DNA of 64,000 nt from Populus alba. Lineage: Eukaryota; Streptophyta; Magnoliopsida; Malpighiales; Salicaceae. The stretch covers positions 5,704,001-5,768,000 of the forward strand of contig NC_133295.1 of the NCBI RefSeq assembly GCF_005239225.2. Reading direction: 5' to 3'. The notes beneath the pieces are model-generated. The model made no database searches and was not told where the DNA came from. It saw only the letters and a list, made by a program, of their open reading frames with translations. How positions within the stretch are numbered: position 1 is the first letter of the stretch; each line of letters begins with the position of its first letter. A program made the translations under genes and the position numbers. Positions 25,461 through 37,909 of this stretch are shown here, one piece after another.

Positions 25461-26205
25461 AAACAACACGTAACTTATATTTAATGAAGGGATCAAAAGA
25501 TATATCATTCAGTCATTGTTTAATCTTTTTTTATATAGTTTTGTTTGATCGAGTTGGCACATTCAAATGAATGAATGCAAAGCTATAAACCTTCAAATCA
25601 AGTAAGATTAGATCCAAAAAAAAGGTACTCTATCAATTTCAGGTAAGTCAACAATGATAATGTTACTTTCTCAACTATATACTCCTCCCTCATCCTCTAC
25701 TACTACAATCACCTTTATTATTTGTATATTATTAATAAAATCATTTTATAATTATTATTTATTTTTATTTAGAAAATAAAGCATTAAAAATTTAAATTTT
25801 ATTTTGATTCTCCAAAATCAATATGAAAATTAAAATGTCATTTTACCATTCCACCATTCCCATTCTGATTTTGGATCTTTCATTTTGATAACCAAATGAA
25901 ATCTTGTTAGACAATTTTAATAATACATCCTCGATCAGGTATATTTAAAAGAAATAAATTCTCAAAATATTAATTTTAAATTTAGAGAATTAGAAAAGAA
26001 AGTAATTAAAGCCCTCACACACCACCTAGTTCCAAATCTTGTTTTGTTACATGTTACAATAATTCCAGCCCAGCAATTAGATGAAGGTCTACATAATTTT
26101 TATTATTAATTAATTATAATATTTCAAAAGAATTCCATTTCCAGTCTCAATTTGTAAATTGAGAACCTATATAATTTTTAAGAGCTATTCTCTTAATAAA
26201 AGGTC

Positions 26206-26239
<34 letters not shown>

Positions 26240-27370
26240 GCTAAATAAAAAGTTACTTCTGCATTTGTGCGCTCGTATATATTTGTGAGTGGGCTGGAAA
26301 AAAGCCTGATTTAGAGAACAAAGCAAGAAGTCCATTTATGTACACGTAAGATCTGCCGAAGTGGAACTAGAATGGGCTTGCGTTTAGCAAGCGGGCGTTA
26401 TTATTATTTTTTTTTTTATTTGACATAAGGATTAAGAATGATAATTAATATTTATAGATCAGATTTTTACTATATTCATCCTACCCAACAGAAGAAAAAA
26501 AATTATCTATATCTTCTCCATCAGATTTTGAGTTTTTATATGAGTATTCATCATCCTATTACTATTTATTATTCAATATAAAAAATTAATATATATATAT
26601 ACACACACCAACAATTATATACACACACAAATGAATATATTTCAGGTTAAATTTTAATTGAGTTTGATAATTTCAGGTTAAATTGTCATCCTCAATAAAG
26701 ACCCCCTAGGATTGTGAATCTAAATATTAATTTACCTCTTTTAAGTCTTATGGCCAGTACAAATTTGGCCCCAAAAATATTGCTTATGCCATTGTTATCA
26801 AATAAATTTTTATTCTCGGGATAGATCTTGTGTGGATGTTTTAACTATCTCGCAATCAAATAGATATATAGTTTAATTCACATAAACAACAATAAATTAA
26901 ATCAAAAGAGATCATTTCTCTTAATTATAATTCTTAGATTAAAAAAATAAACAACAAAGGTTTCTTTATAGAAAAACTTAAGACAACTAGGTATTACATT
27001 AAGAGAATTATTAAGAAAAAGTAAATATTGGAAGAAAAAAGTTTAATAAAAAAGCATAGAGGTGAAAAGAAAGATAAAGTATAGAATTTCAAAGATCAAT
27101 TTATGGAGAATATATATATTAGGGTTGGTAAAAAATCATAATGAGAGAATTTCTATATCTATAAAGAATATTAAATTTAATGGTCAAATATACTTGAAGA
27201 AAAATTTAGACAAATTAGGAACATAAAATAGAATTTGCAAACTAATCAAAAACAATTGAAATAAATTAATTATTGCCGAACTTCCATAAACTGCATCCTT
27301 CACAGCAATATCCTCCAAATATGCTTGATTTGTCTTGACTTTGTATGCTTTAATCTTTCATGCTCCTTCA
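25461..27370. other. intergenic, AT-rich, with a (TA)n microsatellite
   Basis: No gene seen. A TA dinucleotide run lies at 26210-26236 and an ACACAC run near 26600. The remainder is AT-rich with no recognisable motif. Confidence 0.4.
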
Positions 27371-27904
27371 AGGTTTGGTCCTGCCAGAATATTGCATATT
27401 ACTAACAGAATATTCCATCAATATTTAAACATTGTTTCAGTTAAAAATAAATTTGTTGATGGAATCATGAAAATATCTTCGGAAAAGATATCGTCAATGA
27501 TTTCTATAATGTTGATCAATCCATCCTTAATATAATCACTGATAAATTTACAAATAAAAATAGCATGACGAACAAAAAAATTACTGACATTAATTTCATC
27601 GGTAAATCTATCGATGATTATGGTATATTATTGATAGAATAAAATGTTGGTAAGTCTATTGGTGGTCATATGCATATTACGGAAAAAATTAAATTGTTAA
27701 AGAATTACATCTATTAGTGGCAAGTCCTACAATTATTTTCCAACTCTATGGAACTCATCAAGGGACTTAGTTCGTCAGTAATTGAAATTTCATTAGTAAT
27801 TTTGTTAGTATTATATTTAATATTTTTTTCAAAAAAATAAAACAAACAAAACAAAACTAATTTTTTATTATTAATTTAAAAAATATTATTGAATACAATT
27901 TATC

Positions 27905-28900
27905 TAGTGGACAAAAGGTGGAGGCGGATCTTCACCAGAACCTAAAGGGCAGCGAGATTAACCACAAGTACCAGTGAGGGTTGCCAATAGTTGCTCGAGG
28001 ACATTCACTTTATCCCTTACTTCAATCATCTCAAACCTATATTGGGTCGTCTCGATATTAAACTAGGTCATCTAAGCTTGAACCTGTTCGCGTACAATTG
28101 CTTAGATGGTTGGAGATTACTGGCTCGATCTCGATTGCAAGAAACCAACAGTTGATATACTACCCCCCCCCACTTATCCTTGATATAGTGTTGGAGACAT
28201 TATAAACCTAATTTATATCGGGTCCACCAATAGATCTAGCCTCTAACTAAAAATTCGACAGCCTCCAACCAAAAATTTGAATTGAGTTCCAGATGGTCCA
28301 AGGATTGTCCTCCTATCTCTCAAGCAATCACAACTTGTATGTTTTCTAAAAAGAAAAAAAAATGTTAGCAAATAAAAAAATTAACTTCAAAAATTTATTA
28401 AAATTCTACTTACCACGAACTTCTAAGTTCATCTATCCATGAGTTGTTTCTCCCTTTTTGATGATAGACTTCCATTCAGGATTTTTGAAGAACTGACTCC
28501 ACTGAAACAAATACACTTCCATCGATGATGCTATTGTGCAAGCAACCTCTATATTTTTAAATGTGAAATCCTATTTTTTTTAATTAAAAGTAATTATTCA
28601 AAAAATTATTCATTCTTATTTATTTTTTTATTGTGCAAGAAAAGAAAACAAACTTACATGCTCTGGTTAGTCTTCCATTGAGAAATGTACTTCAAGTGTA
28701 TACATTTTGCTCAAAATGGTCACCCTCTCTACAAGTCACCCTCATAATCGACGAGCCTGTATTGAGAGAGGGTGTTTGTGCCTAAAGTGTCTAGTCATGG
28801 CCGACACCTAACTACTCATGGTCATTAGAAGCTTTGCTAAGAGAACCAGCAGTGCTCTTTTATGTATTACTCTATAATGACCTCCTATTTGTCATCTGAA
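27905..28900 (-). pseudogene. remnant of the CACTA second reading frame (Ptta/En/Spm-type)
   Basis: On the minus strand a heptad-like segment, FEMIEVRDKVNVLEQLLATL, is followed by a Gly/Pro-rich end (GSGEDPPPPF) at about 27910-28070. This is the coiled-coil tail typical of the accessory protein encoded by plant CACTA elements. Stops interrupt the reading both before and after it. Further upstream (to ~28900) weak similarity is suspected but cannot be demonstrated by eye. Confidence 0.5.
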
Positions 28901-28939
28901 AAAATTTGATAAAAAAAAAAAATCATAACATTATCATTA

Positions 28940-30150
28940 CACTTTATTTATAAAAAAAAAAATGTGGTGACACCTCCCCCTTTACGGGAGACTACCTAAA
29001 ATTTTTATTACTTAAAAATACACATCAATAAATAAAGTCACAAACTAATTGATTTTATTTATGACTAATATTTAATTTATTTATTTTGAAATCAATATGG
29101 ACAATTGCAAATTACAAGTCAAAATGTTTTCTTTTCCATGTAACCTAAATATTTAATTACTACAATAAACAAGAACCCATGAAATTCAATTAACATCTTA
29201 ATATCCTAATATATTTTACAATCATTGCTTATTATTGCTATCCAAATTAAATGCATCCCATCATCATGTCATTCAATTTAAAGCATAATAACATTGTTTC
29301 AATTACCAAATTTACATAATTATATTATTTTTCATATAACCACACATAACAATAATATGTAATTTCTCTTAGAAATCCACATTTACTCATTTTTAATCAA
29401 ACTTAAACATGTTCAACATCATTAAAATACCAAAAAATAAATCAATTTACTCTACTTCTCAACTTTTTCCCAACATGTCTGGCCATAAAACAATTCAATT
29501 TCTCCATATTTGGTTTTTCATTTCCCTAATTTAACCCTATAACAAGTTATATACATCCCAAACTATAACCAATGTGTATAATTTAGCATTTCCTATAACC
29601 CCCCAAAATCTCTAACCATGTTATTTAATCTAAAACTAACCATTATTCACTTATTTTTTCCTTTCAAAACACATTGAGACATAAACCCTAAATTTCTAAA
29701 TTTAAGGATTTTTCAATCTCATAATAAAATAAGAAAAAGAATGGATATATGCAAAATTCATCACAATTAACCCAAACCATAACCCAATAATAGTTTAAAA
29801 AAAACATAATCTCACTAAAAATAAAAATAAAAACCTAGAAAATCCATTTCAACCCAATATATTAGCAATAAAGAAAAGGAAAGAGCAAGATGGTGAGACG
29901 GGAAAGATTTACTTGGTGTGGAGGATGAAGACTAGTCTCCTGTCATTGATGTGTAGGATTGAGGGAAAGAGAAAAAAAGGATGATAAAGAGAGAGGTGAA
30001 GAGAGGGAAATAGGTAGAAAGGTACAAATGACAAGAAGAAATTAAGGGGAAGAGAAGGAGAGGGAAGATGGAGGGAAGAAATAGACAATAAAGAGAAGAG
30101 AGGATGAAGACGAGTTGTTTTTCTAGAATCAGGGATTCTAGTCTTTTTAT
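28940..30150. other. AT-rich non-coding segment inside the CACTA region
   Basis: Begins GTGGTGACACCTCCCCCTTT at about 28963 and runs through A/T-rich sequence to a purine-rich GA stretch at 29870-30110. No protein. It may be a separate insertion, such as a solo LTR, into the CACTA element, but I could not find paired boundaries. Confidence 0.3.
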
Positions 30151-30451
30151 TAATAGGGTTTTATACTAAGAGAATTATCGACAAACAATTAAATATTTAT
30201 TAATGTTTAACATACATCGATATTTCTATTGGTAATTAATAAAAAAAAATAGAACAACCAAGATTTTCCAACCCCCCCCGCCCAAAATTTCTTTGATGAA
30301 TTTTTTTTTTCCATTGGTAATTCTGTCAGTGATCTGTCATTTGCATTGGTAAAGTCTTGTAATTTTTTTTCCAACTCTTTGGAACTTTTCAAGAGACTTA
30401 GTTCGTCAATAATTTTGTTGGTATTTTATATAAAATTAGTTTGAAATATTT

Positions 30452-31070
30452 TTAATCAAAATTATCTTTTTCTTCTTCAATTTCATCATTGTCATGTCCA
30501 TCATAATCTTCTTCATTGAATTGAAACTCATTGATCTCATAATCTTTATCGAATTCTGTATGTCCATTGGTTCTCAATATATCATCATTTAACTTCACAA
30601 CATCAACGTCAACATCGACATCAACAAAAATATTCTCATCTACACAAAAAAAAAAATTGAATTTTCTTCCAAGTCGGTAGATGAAGCAACTCAATATGCA
30701 TTAACTAACTCATTAATTTGACAGACATCATCTCCCTCAGTTACTTTATCATTACCATCCTAAATAACTTGGACATGACCCCTAGGTTTGGTTTTCAAAT
30801 GGTGGGGATCTACTTTGATTTCTCTATCAATTGTATAATACAAGTAGCATTTGAATAAAAAAACTCTATTATGCTCATTATGATATTGTAATTCAATCAT
30901 CTCTTTTTACTTTTTAAAATAATTCATTTTAAACTCATTAAAAGTTGATCCCTTAACATAAACTCTACTAATATTTTTTTCGAATTAGATAATGAATAAT
31001 TAATAAAATCCTCAACTCCATTACAACAATCCATCCTCTACAACCCTTCGGGTGAAACTTGATACACCCA
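30452..31070 (-). pseudogene. TNP2-like CACTA transposase, internally deleted fragment
   Basis: Minus-strand translation gives pieces of a plant TNP2-type transposase in the right order. First is part of the N-terminal transposase-associated domain (DCCNGVEDFINYSLSNS), followed by a one-base shift in an A run. Next is a DUF4216-like piece (FNEFKMNYFKK, then ELQYHNEHNRVFLFKCY, then TIDREIKVDPHH), then directly LKTKPRGHVQVI and the acidic tail (SSTDLEENS, DVDVDVDVV). The catalytic middle is missing between the first two pieces, and a second gap lies between VDPHH and LKTKPRG. There are at least three in-frame stops. It cannot encode active transposase and supports the CACTA call for the enclosing element. 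Confidence 0.7.
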
Positions 31071-31099
31071 AAAATAATCATTTATTACTTATATGAAGT

Positions 31100-33064
31100 C
31101 TATATAGAATATTGATGATACCATGTATTAATTAATAATATGAACTAAACAAATTATCAATATCCAACTGATTAGTTATTATTGGTTGGATTCAAAATTA
31201 TTCAATATATTTTAATAGTATCCTTTAATGATTATCAATTTTCTTTAAAAATTCATATTTATCCAAATTTACTTAAACTTTTAACTTAACAATAAAATTC
31301 ACAAAATGTGAAACGTACGTATTAAAAACCCCATTATTTATTTCATTATAAAACACCTAAATTACAAAATAAAATTCAATTTCATCAAATGACAAACAAA
31401 TATAATTTTTTAAAATCTCAAATAAGCTCTAATATGTACAAATCATATATTTATACAACAAATATTTATAGGAAAAAGCTATAAAACAAGTAAATACAAA
31501 AAAAAAAAAAAAACTACATATACTATATAAAAATGCCAAAACATTTACATAAAAATAGCTTACAGCAAAAAATAGGTAGGTTTGCTTACTTAATGTAGCA
31601 AATCTTTAAAAAAAAAAATGAACTGAAATAATGATACTAACAAATTAAATGTTGGGGTGACTAGATTTGTGATGATGAAAGCTTGATTTGTGACAAAATA
31701 GGGGGGTGTTATTTTGTAGGAAAAAAGAAAAAGAAGAAGAAATGGGAGAGGGGTTGTCTGATATATTATAACTTAGATATTACTAATGGATTCACTGAAG
31801 AATATTAGTTACAGTTAGTTTTCTTCTATAATTCTATTTATAATATTGACACGTCATATTTTCTGTAAAAAAATAACTAGGGAATACATGCATAATTTTT
31901 TTATTCATTGATTTCCGTCTATAATTCCCTTGATATTCATTGAGAGAAATGTTTTCATTTATGAATACCAATGGAAACAACAACGTCATATTTTTTCAAT
32001 AAATATCACTGTAATTTACTAAACATAATTTTTTTTAATAGTATTTCCGTTGGTATTTGAAACTTTTATATGGCAGTGTGTCTCTAATAAATGAAAATTT
32101 GTAATTTGACCTTATTAGTTATAATTAAATGGATAATATTTTTTGGGTGTAAATAGTCATAAAAATTAAATACTAAAAACAAATATCATAAAAGATTTAT
32201 CTAGCAAGAAAAAAGAAAACAAGATCAGTATTTTATAGTAGTTCTTAAATGAGTCGATTTAAAAAGAACATGTATTTTCATATTTGTTTGAATTTTAATT
32301 CATAAAAGGCAATCCTGTATATGAAGAAGGCTCTCTGTCCAGAACTAGCATTTCTATCCAGTATTCTACCGACACAAGATTTCGTGTCATTAAGTAACAT
32401 AAACTTAGTGGTCAAGTTAGCAACAAAAAGCAACAATGGAGATATCTTTATATAAAATTAGGAAGAAAGCCTCAAGAGATAGCCCCATCCTCCGCTCCAC
32501 TTTTTTAAAAGGCTCTTTCTTTACCTTATTAGAGGCAAAGAATATTCTCTTTTACATTATATATACACACACACACACTATTTAGTCAACATACTAGTTT
32601 ACTTCATGCGATGTATTGCTTGTTTAACTAGATTTTTTTAATGTTAAAAAATTTATTCAAGTTGTTGAGAATTTTTTGGTATTATTATTAATCCTGATTC
32701 AATAAATCAAATTTGAAACTCTTCTTTTGTCAAATTTAAATTTTCAATTAAATCATATAAAAGTCGATAAAAAAATAACAAAAAACAAAAATTAAATTGT
32801 GAGGTACTCAACAATGATTAAAAAGAGGTTTGACCTTTTTTAAAAAAAATTAAAATTTATATTTTTTTTTAAATGAGAAAATAATATATTTGATCGATTC
32901 TGGTTAACCCAGGTTAACTTATCAAACCCATTACCTGGGTTGTGATTTCCAATGGGTTCAATAATATTTTTTTAGTTTAATTCTATGATAAAAAATAAAA
33001 ACCAATTCAAAATCAATCTAATATTAAAAGACAAAATTAAAAAATATCAAAAACTCAATGGTTA

Positions 33065-33110
<46 letters not shown>

Positions 33111-33408
33111 TCAGGCTAGGCATGCAAGCCTGATTGCCCCAACGAATTAGGGTCTTAAAAATGCCACAATGGAACCGACAACACCAAGCTTAACTATTTT
33201 TGTTGTCAGTATCACGACAACCTATCATTTTCTCTTTTTTTTTTCTTTTTAATAATTTTTTCTTTTTTTTCGAAAGACTATAAAATAAATAAAATAATTT
33301 TTTGCAAATTATAATGAATTTGAGGTGAGTCATATTTTAATTTAAAGCTTGATTTCATACAAGTAGAGCTTAAAAAATACAATTGAAAGAAAAAAAAATT
33401 AATAGCTG

Positions 33409-33448
<40 letters not shown>

Positions 33449-33950
33449 TTTCGTTAATACACCTCTTTTTTTATATATATGGTTTTTGTATAACATTTCT
33501 TTCAAAAAGCAGAAACTATTACATGTTTTTTAAGATGCGTGTCACAAGGTTTTGGTCTCTTTTACTTTTCTTTTCTTTTCATTAGCATATAATTTTCCAG
33601 ATATGGTCCTTTTTGTAGAGTAAGATTTTTCTACTTTGTTTACTCACAATAATACAAAGGTTTAATTACCTTTTTAATGCAAGCATTATTCATACTTATT
33701 GATTCTCTTTTCTTTCCCTTTATTCTATATTGGCTGCAGCACATACAAGAGTTGGACCCTGCATAAATCATTCCAAGCCAATATCAAAATGTTTATAATA
33801 TCTAATTCCTAGCTCTCTCTTTTTTTCTTGTATTATTTTTTAGAGGTAATCACCCGAATATAATAATAATAATAATAATAATTAATAATTAATATCATCT
33901 AGGAGTTGAACAAGATAAATTGAAAAAGCTTAAATGATACATGCAAATAA
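31100..33950. other. CACTA 5' end, then AT-rich intergenic DNA with (TA)n runs
   Basis: Up to 32078 this is the leader of the CACTA element. Beyond it I see no gene. TA dinucleotide runs occur at 33069-33108 and 33412-33445. Confidence 0.4.
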
Positions 33951-33959
33951 TATTTAATT

Positions 33960-34165
33960 TGGAAGTGTAGTTATGGATTTTCAAATGTTTTTCAAAGTAT
34001 TTTTTTTTAGAAATATATATCAAAATAAAAGCTTTTAGTTTTTAAAATTATTTTTGATATCAACGTGTTAAAATAATCTTAAAACATCAAAAATATATTA
34101 ATTTAAAATAAAATAAATAAATTTTTTACAAATATTTTTGAATAAAAAACAAACGGTGCCGAGCA
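33960..34165. mobile_element. AT-rich MITE-like copy (family core present)
   Basis: Carries the core 'atttttgatatcaacgtgtt', then AAAATAATCTTAAAACATCA, then 'aaatatttttgaataaaaaacaaacggtg', shared with the neighbouring copy and others in the window. The left side reads GGAAGTGTAGTTATGGATTT, a degenerate form of the usual 'gtgtggt.g..gtttt' end. Confidence 0.5.
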
Positions 34166-34175
34166 TTTTTGTGAA

Positions 34176-34382
34176 AGGGTGTTTGAGAGTGTGGTAGCGG
34201 TTGTTTTTCAAATAGCTTTCCGTGCCGAAAAGCATGCCAATAATATTTTTTTTATTTTTTTAAAAATTATTTTTGATATCAGCACATTAAAACGATTTAA
34301 AAAATACAAACCACGCTCAATTTTAAAAAAAAAAAAATGAATTTTTCTCAAAAACAGGTTGAACCTCAATGCCAAACACCCT
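34176..34382. mobile_element. MITE with AGGGTGTTTG terminal inverted repeat
   Basis: Starts AGGGTGTTTGAGAGTGTGGT and ends with CAAACACCCT, so the outer 10 bp are perfectly inverted. The inside holds the family core 'atttttgatatcagcacatt', then AAAACGATTTAAAAAATAC. Length about 207 bp, no coding capacity. No clear target-site duplication. Confidence 0.6.
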
Positions 34383-34749
34383 CTCATGCGAAAGTTGCTT
34401 TTTGAAGCGGTCAATATACATGGACTGCTAGGTAGGCACGGAATTTAAAGAAATCGCAACGCGTAAACTTTTGGTATCATTCATGTATTCACACGTTCCA
34501 TCTGCCTAAGCTACATTGAAATTTATAATAATTTGTGTGGCTGCTGTTTTTGGATTATTTTATATTTTTCTTTTATTTGTTTCTTTAAAGCAAGTGCCCG
34601 CATTTTTTTTTCAAAAATATTTATTTTGACACTTTGCTTACAATCGCTATAATTTAGTTTAACAAGGACACCCAACATTTTTAATCAGACAAATTATTAC
34701 ATGTCATTGTTTTATTTTAAGAGGTGTTTGCTCAGAGCATATACTTATG

Positions 34750-35640
34750 AAACTAGTTTGGTGCCCATGCTTCTTCGCGGGCAGATTATTATTATTATTA
34801 TATTAAAAAAAATAATGTTCAAGTAAGTTAAAAAAATTGATATAAAAAAATAGATCATGGTAAACTTATAACCTTGATAATTAGGATTAAGCAAATTCAG
34901 GATATCCTACTAAATCTATAGTCTAGAATATGAGATTCAATTAACCCAGTGACATATTAAAGATTATAAAACTTTTAAAAAAAATTGTGTTAATTTTTCA
35001 AACTCGTAAGCTGAGTTATTAGACTCAAAGCATCAAATTTAAAAAAATTGTGTAATCAAAATTAAAATACAAAAAATATATATTTTTAATTGAATGGTGA
35101 AATTGAAAAAAAAATTTAGTAAAAGGACAAAAAAATAAAAAGAATGAGGATCAAAATTGACAAAAAAAAAAACAATATTGTAATTAAATCGTGAAATTGA
35201 AAAGACTAATAACTTATATGAAGGGATCAAGAAAAAAAATAGAAATCAAAACAATGAGTATCAAATTGAAAAATAATACTATCAATTTAAATTGAAGAAT
35301 GAAATTAAAAACAATAAAAATTTTTACATAAGGACTAAGAAAAAAATTTAGAAATCTAAAGAATGAAGACCACAATGAAAAATATAATATTTAGTAAATT
35401 ACAATTGAAAGATGAAATTAAAAATAATTAAAACTTATACAAAAGACCATGATAAAAAAAAAAAAAAAAGAATAAAGACCAAAGTTGCTAACAAACAAAA
35501 AGGCTAAGATGCAATTTTTTGGAAAGGAAAGAGAGAAGAAGAAAAAAATGGTACAATGGAGCCAAACTAGACCACCAATAGTTACACGTGCCACACTAAG
35601 AGAAATATTACACAACGACCTTTCTAACAATACGACATAA
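34750..35640 (+). repeat. degenerate repeat block beginning ACTAGTTTGGTGCCCATGC
   Basis: The start includes an imperfect hairpin, GCCCATGC-TTCTTC-GCGGGC, similar to the starts of blocks at 12132 and 13153. From about 35000 to 35470 there are repeated purine-rich phrases (TGAAATTGAAAA, AAGGACTAAGAAAA, GAATGAGGATCAAAATTGA) like those of LTR-type arrays elsewhere in the window. No coding potential. Confidence 0.4.
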
Positions 35641-36312
35641 AGATATTTTTAAATGTTAGGAGGTGACTTATATATTGTGCTTACAATTAGATGTTGGGAG
35701 GTGCCTTATACATTGTGCTTACAATTAAAAAAACATAATTTTGTTAAAAGAATAGAGAAATGAATTAGTAAGGAAATAGAGTTTAAATTGAAGAAATATA
35801 TTTTAATAATTTTGTTTGTTATCTTTCATGCAAATTTCTTATTATCATTTAATTAAATAAAAAATTAATTTAATAAAACAAGGTTATTTAATACGACTAG
35901 AATCATGATTTAGATAATGAATTAGGTTGGTTAAACTGATTTGATCTTTTTTTTTTTTTTTTCAAACATGAGAACTTCATTATTGTATGTTACAACCATT
36001 ATGAAAATGGCTAAACAGATTGGGAAATAAGAACAATAAAAATATTATCAGATATTTTATGAACAAACCAAAAGTTAAAAAAAAATTAAAATAATCCTAT
36101 TAACCCACGAACCTGAACAAAAACAAAATTATAGAATTGAAAAAAATAAACCCATGCAACTAAATCCTAGTGACTCTTTGCTTGGCTAAATGATCCAAAA
36201 CCTAATTTATATCTCTAACAATATATTAGAAGCATTTAAAATGTTATTAAAATCATCTTATAAGTGTCATGATCTCATAATATTATAATTCTTAAATCAG
36301 TTAATAGCATTA

Positions 36313-36515
36313 AGGGAGTGTTTGGTGCACTACGTTTCTAAAAAATTTGAATTTTTTATTTAAAATAAATTTTTTTATGTTTTTAAATTATTTTGATGTT
36401 ATGATATTACAAATAATTTTTAAAAAATAAAAAAATTTTATTTTAATATATTTCTAAATAAAAAGTATTTTAAATTGTTAAATTATTACTGTTATTACAA
36501 TTCCAAACATATCTT
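36313..36515. mobile_element. AT-rich MITE-like copy with GTGTTTGG / CCAAACAT ends
   Basis: Begins GGGAGTGTTTGGTGCACTAC and ends ATTCCAAACATATCTTA, giving short inverted termini. The interior contains 'aaattattttgatgttatga', then TTTAATATATTTCTAAATAA, then AAGTATTTTAAATT, matching the core of the other copies. Confidence 0.55.
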
Positions 36516-36880
36516 AAATAAACCAAGCTTTTATAAGGTGCATAGAGACAATCAATACTCATTTGAAGAGCTTTTTGAATTTCGAAACCTATACCACATT
36601 TGATTTCTTATACATATAGAACAATAAAAAGCATATAGAAAACTCCATTCACAATCTTTGAAGATCATGGCTAGAATTATCTACATTCCACCTTAATAGT
36701 CCCACCTGAGTCAATCCAGAACTTTATGAGTTTATTATTTTATTTTTATATATAAAAAAAAAAATAAAGCAACATAGTTTTTAACTTTTTAAAAAAAAAA
36801 AAAAAAAACCAAGCTATATATCAATAAATTCTTTACGGCAGCATGCCAACAACTGACTAGTTATTTTCATTTTCTTTTTC

Positions 36881-36954
36881 ACCCCACCCCACCCCACCCC
36901 ACCCCACACCCCACACCACACACACACACACATCACACACACACATGTGTGTGT
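36881..36954. repeat. compound microsatellite (ACCCC)n-(CA)n ending in a CA/TG palindrome
   Basis: Several perfect ACCCC units pass into CA repeats and end with CACACACACATGTGTGTGTG, a 20-bp perfect palindrome. Confidence 0.95.
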
Positions 36955-37289
36955 GATAGAATCAACTCGTATCTTATACGGATCAATTTGAAGCTGTTTG
37001 TTGATGCAATCTTTATAACCTCGGTTTGTTTATTTTATTTTATTTTTTTCGAGTGAAATTGATGAATTTAGCTACGGTCAGGATCCTTACATATTTCAGA
37101 AAAAGTATGACCAGCTATTAGATTTAACTTTACCATTCATTTTGAATTCAATATTCCGAGACTGCATGGAAATAAAAATAACAAGTTCTTTTTTTAATTT
37201 AGTTCGGTCTAATTTATGCGTATTTAATTTAAATCTATCGGTTTAAATTTAACAAATACAATTAAACAGAGAGTAATTAACATAAGAAA

Positions 37290-37515
37290 ATTTTAATTTA
37301 TTTTTACTTGTTTGTTTTTTATATTTTAAAAACACTTTTAAAAAAATTAATTTTTTTTATTTTTTTTCTTCAAATTAATATGTTTTTAATATTTCTACAT
37401 CATTTTGATACGTTGATGTCAAAAATGATTGTTAAAAAATAAAAAATATATTATTTTAATATATTTCCGAGTAAAAAACACCTTAAAAAGTAACAACTAA
37501 ATTCTCAAACACGAT
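37290..37515. mobile_element. AT-rich MITE-like copy
   Basis: Contains 'cattttgatacgttgatgtc', then AAAAATGATTGTTAAAAAAT, then 'tatttccgagtaaaaaacacc' and ends near TTCTCAAACACG. Same family core as the copies at 34.0-34.4 and 36.3 kb. It lies about 400 bp upstream of the DUF1666 gene start. Confidence 0.5.
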
Positions 37516-37909
37516 TTTATATAAATAACACTTTTAACATGCACATGATATATACCAAATTTATTAAAATTTCCATCATACATGAAATTCTTTGATAACA
37601 CCAAGATTTAAGAGAGCCGTGCTTAATTTTGTGCTGTAGTCACCGTTACATAGCAATCTCAAAATCAAAAGCCATGTATAATAAATTATGATTTGGTCTT
37701 TATCAAGGTAAAGCGCTTTAAGAAAAAGCACTTATCACTGTAGGACGTATTGGACATTTTGAAGCAAAGAATGACCAAATTTGAACAAGAAGCTGGAAGC
37801 AGACATTATGAAAGCTAACCAAAGAACACAACTTTTTTTCTAGGAGTTCACTTTGGTCTTCCAAAGTTTTTAGGGACTCGTTTTTGGAACAAGAAACATC
37901 AGCAACGAA

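Larger units (their letters stand above)
27380..32078 (-). mobile_element. degenerate CACTA (En/Spm) DNA transposon, internally deleted
   Basis: The right end reads ...TATATGGCAGTG at 32067-32078, so on the minus strand the element starts CACTGCCATATAAAAG, a CACTA-type terminus. Just inside it are sub-terminal words of the form TTTCCGTTGGTAT and TACCAATGGAAAC. Similar words (TTCCATCAATATT, GTTGATGGAATC, TTAGTTCGTCAGTAATT) occur at 27390-27830 and again at 30300-30430. Between the ends, minus-strand fragments of both usual CACTA reading frames occur in the expected order: transposase remnants at 30450-31070 and the second frame at 27905-28900. The left terminus is not clear; TCCTGCCAG near 27378 might be a decayed end. 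Approximate length 4.7 kb. It is non-autonomous. Confidence 0.65.
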
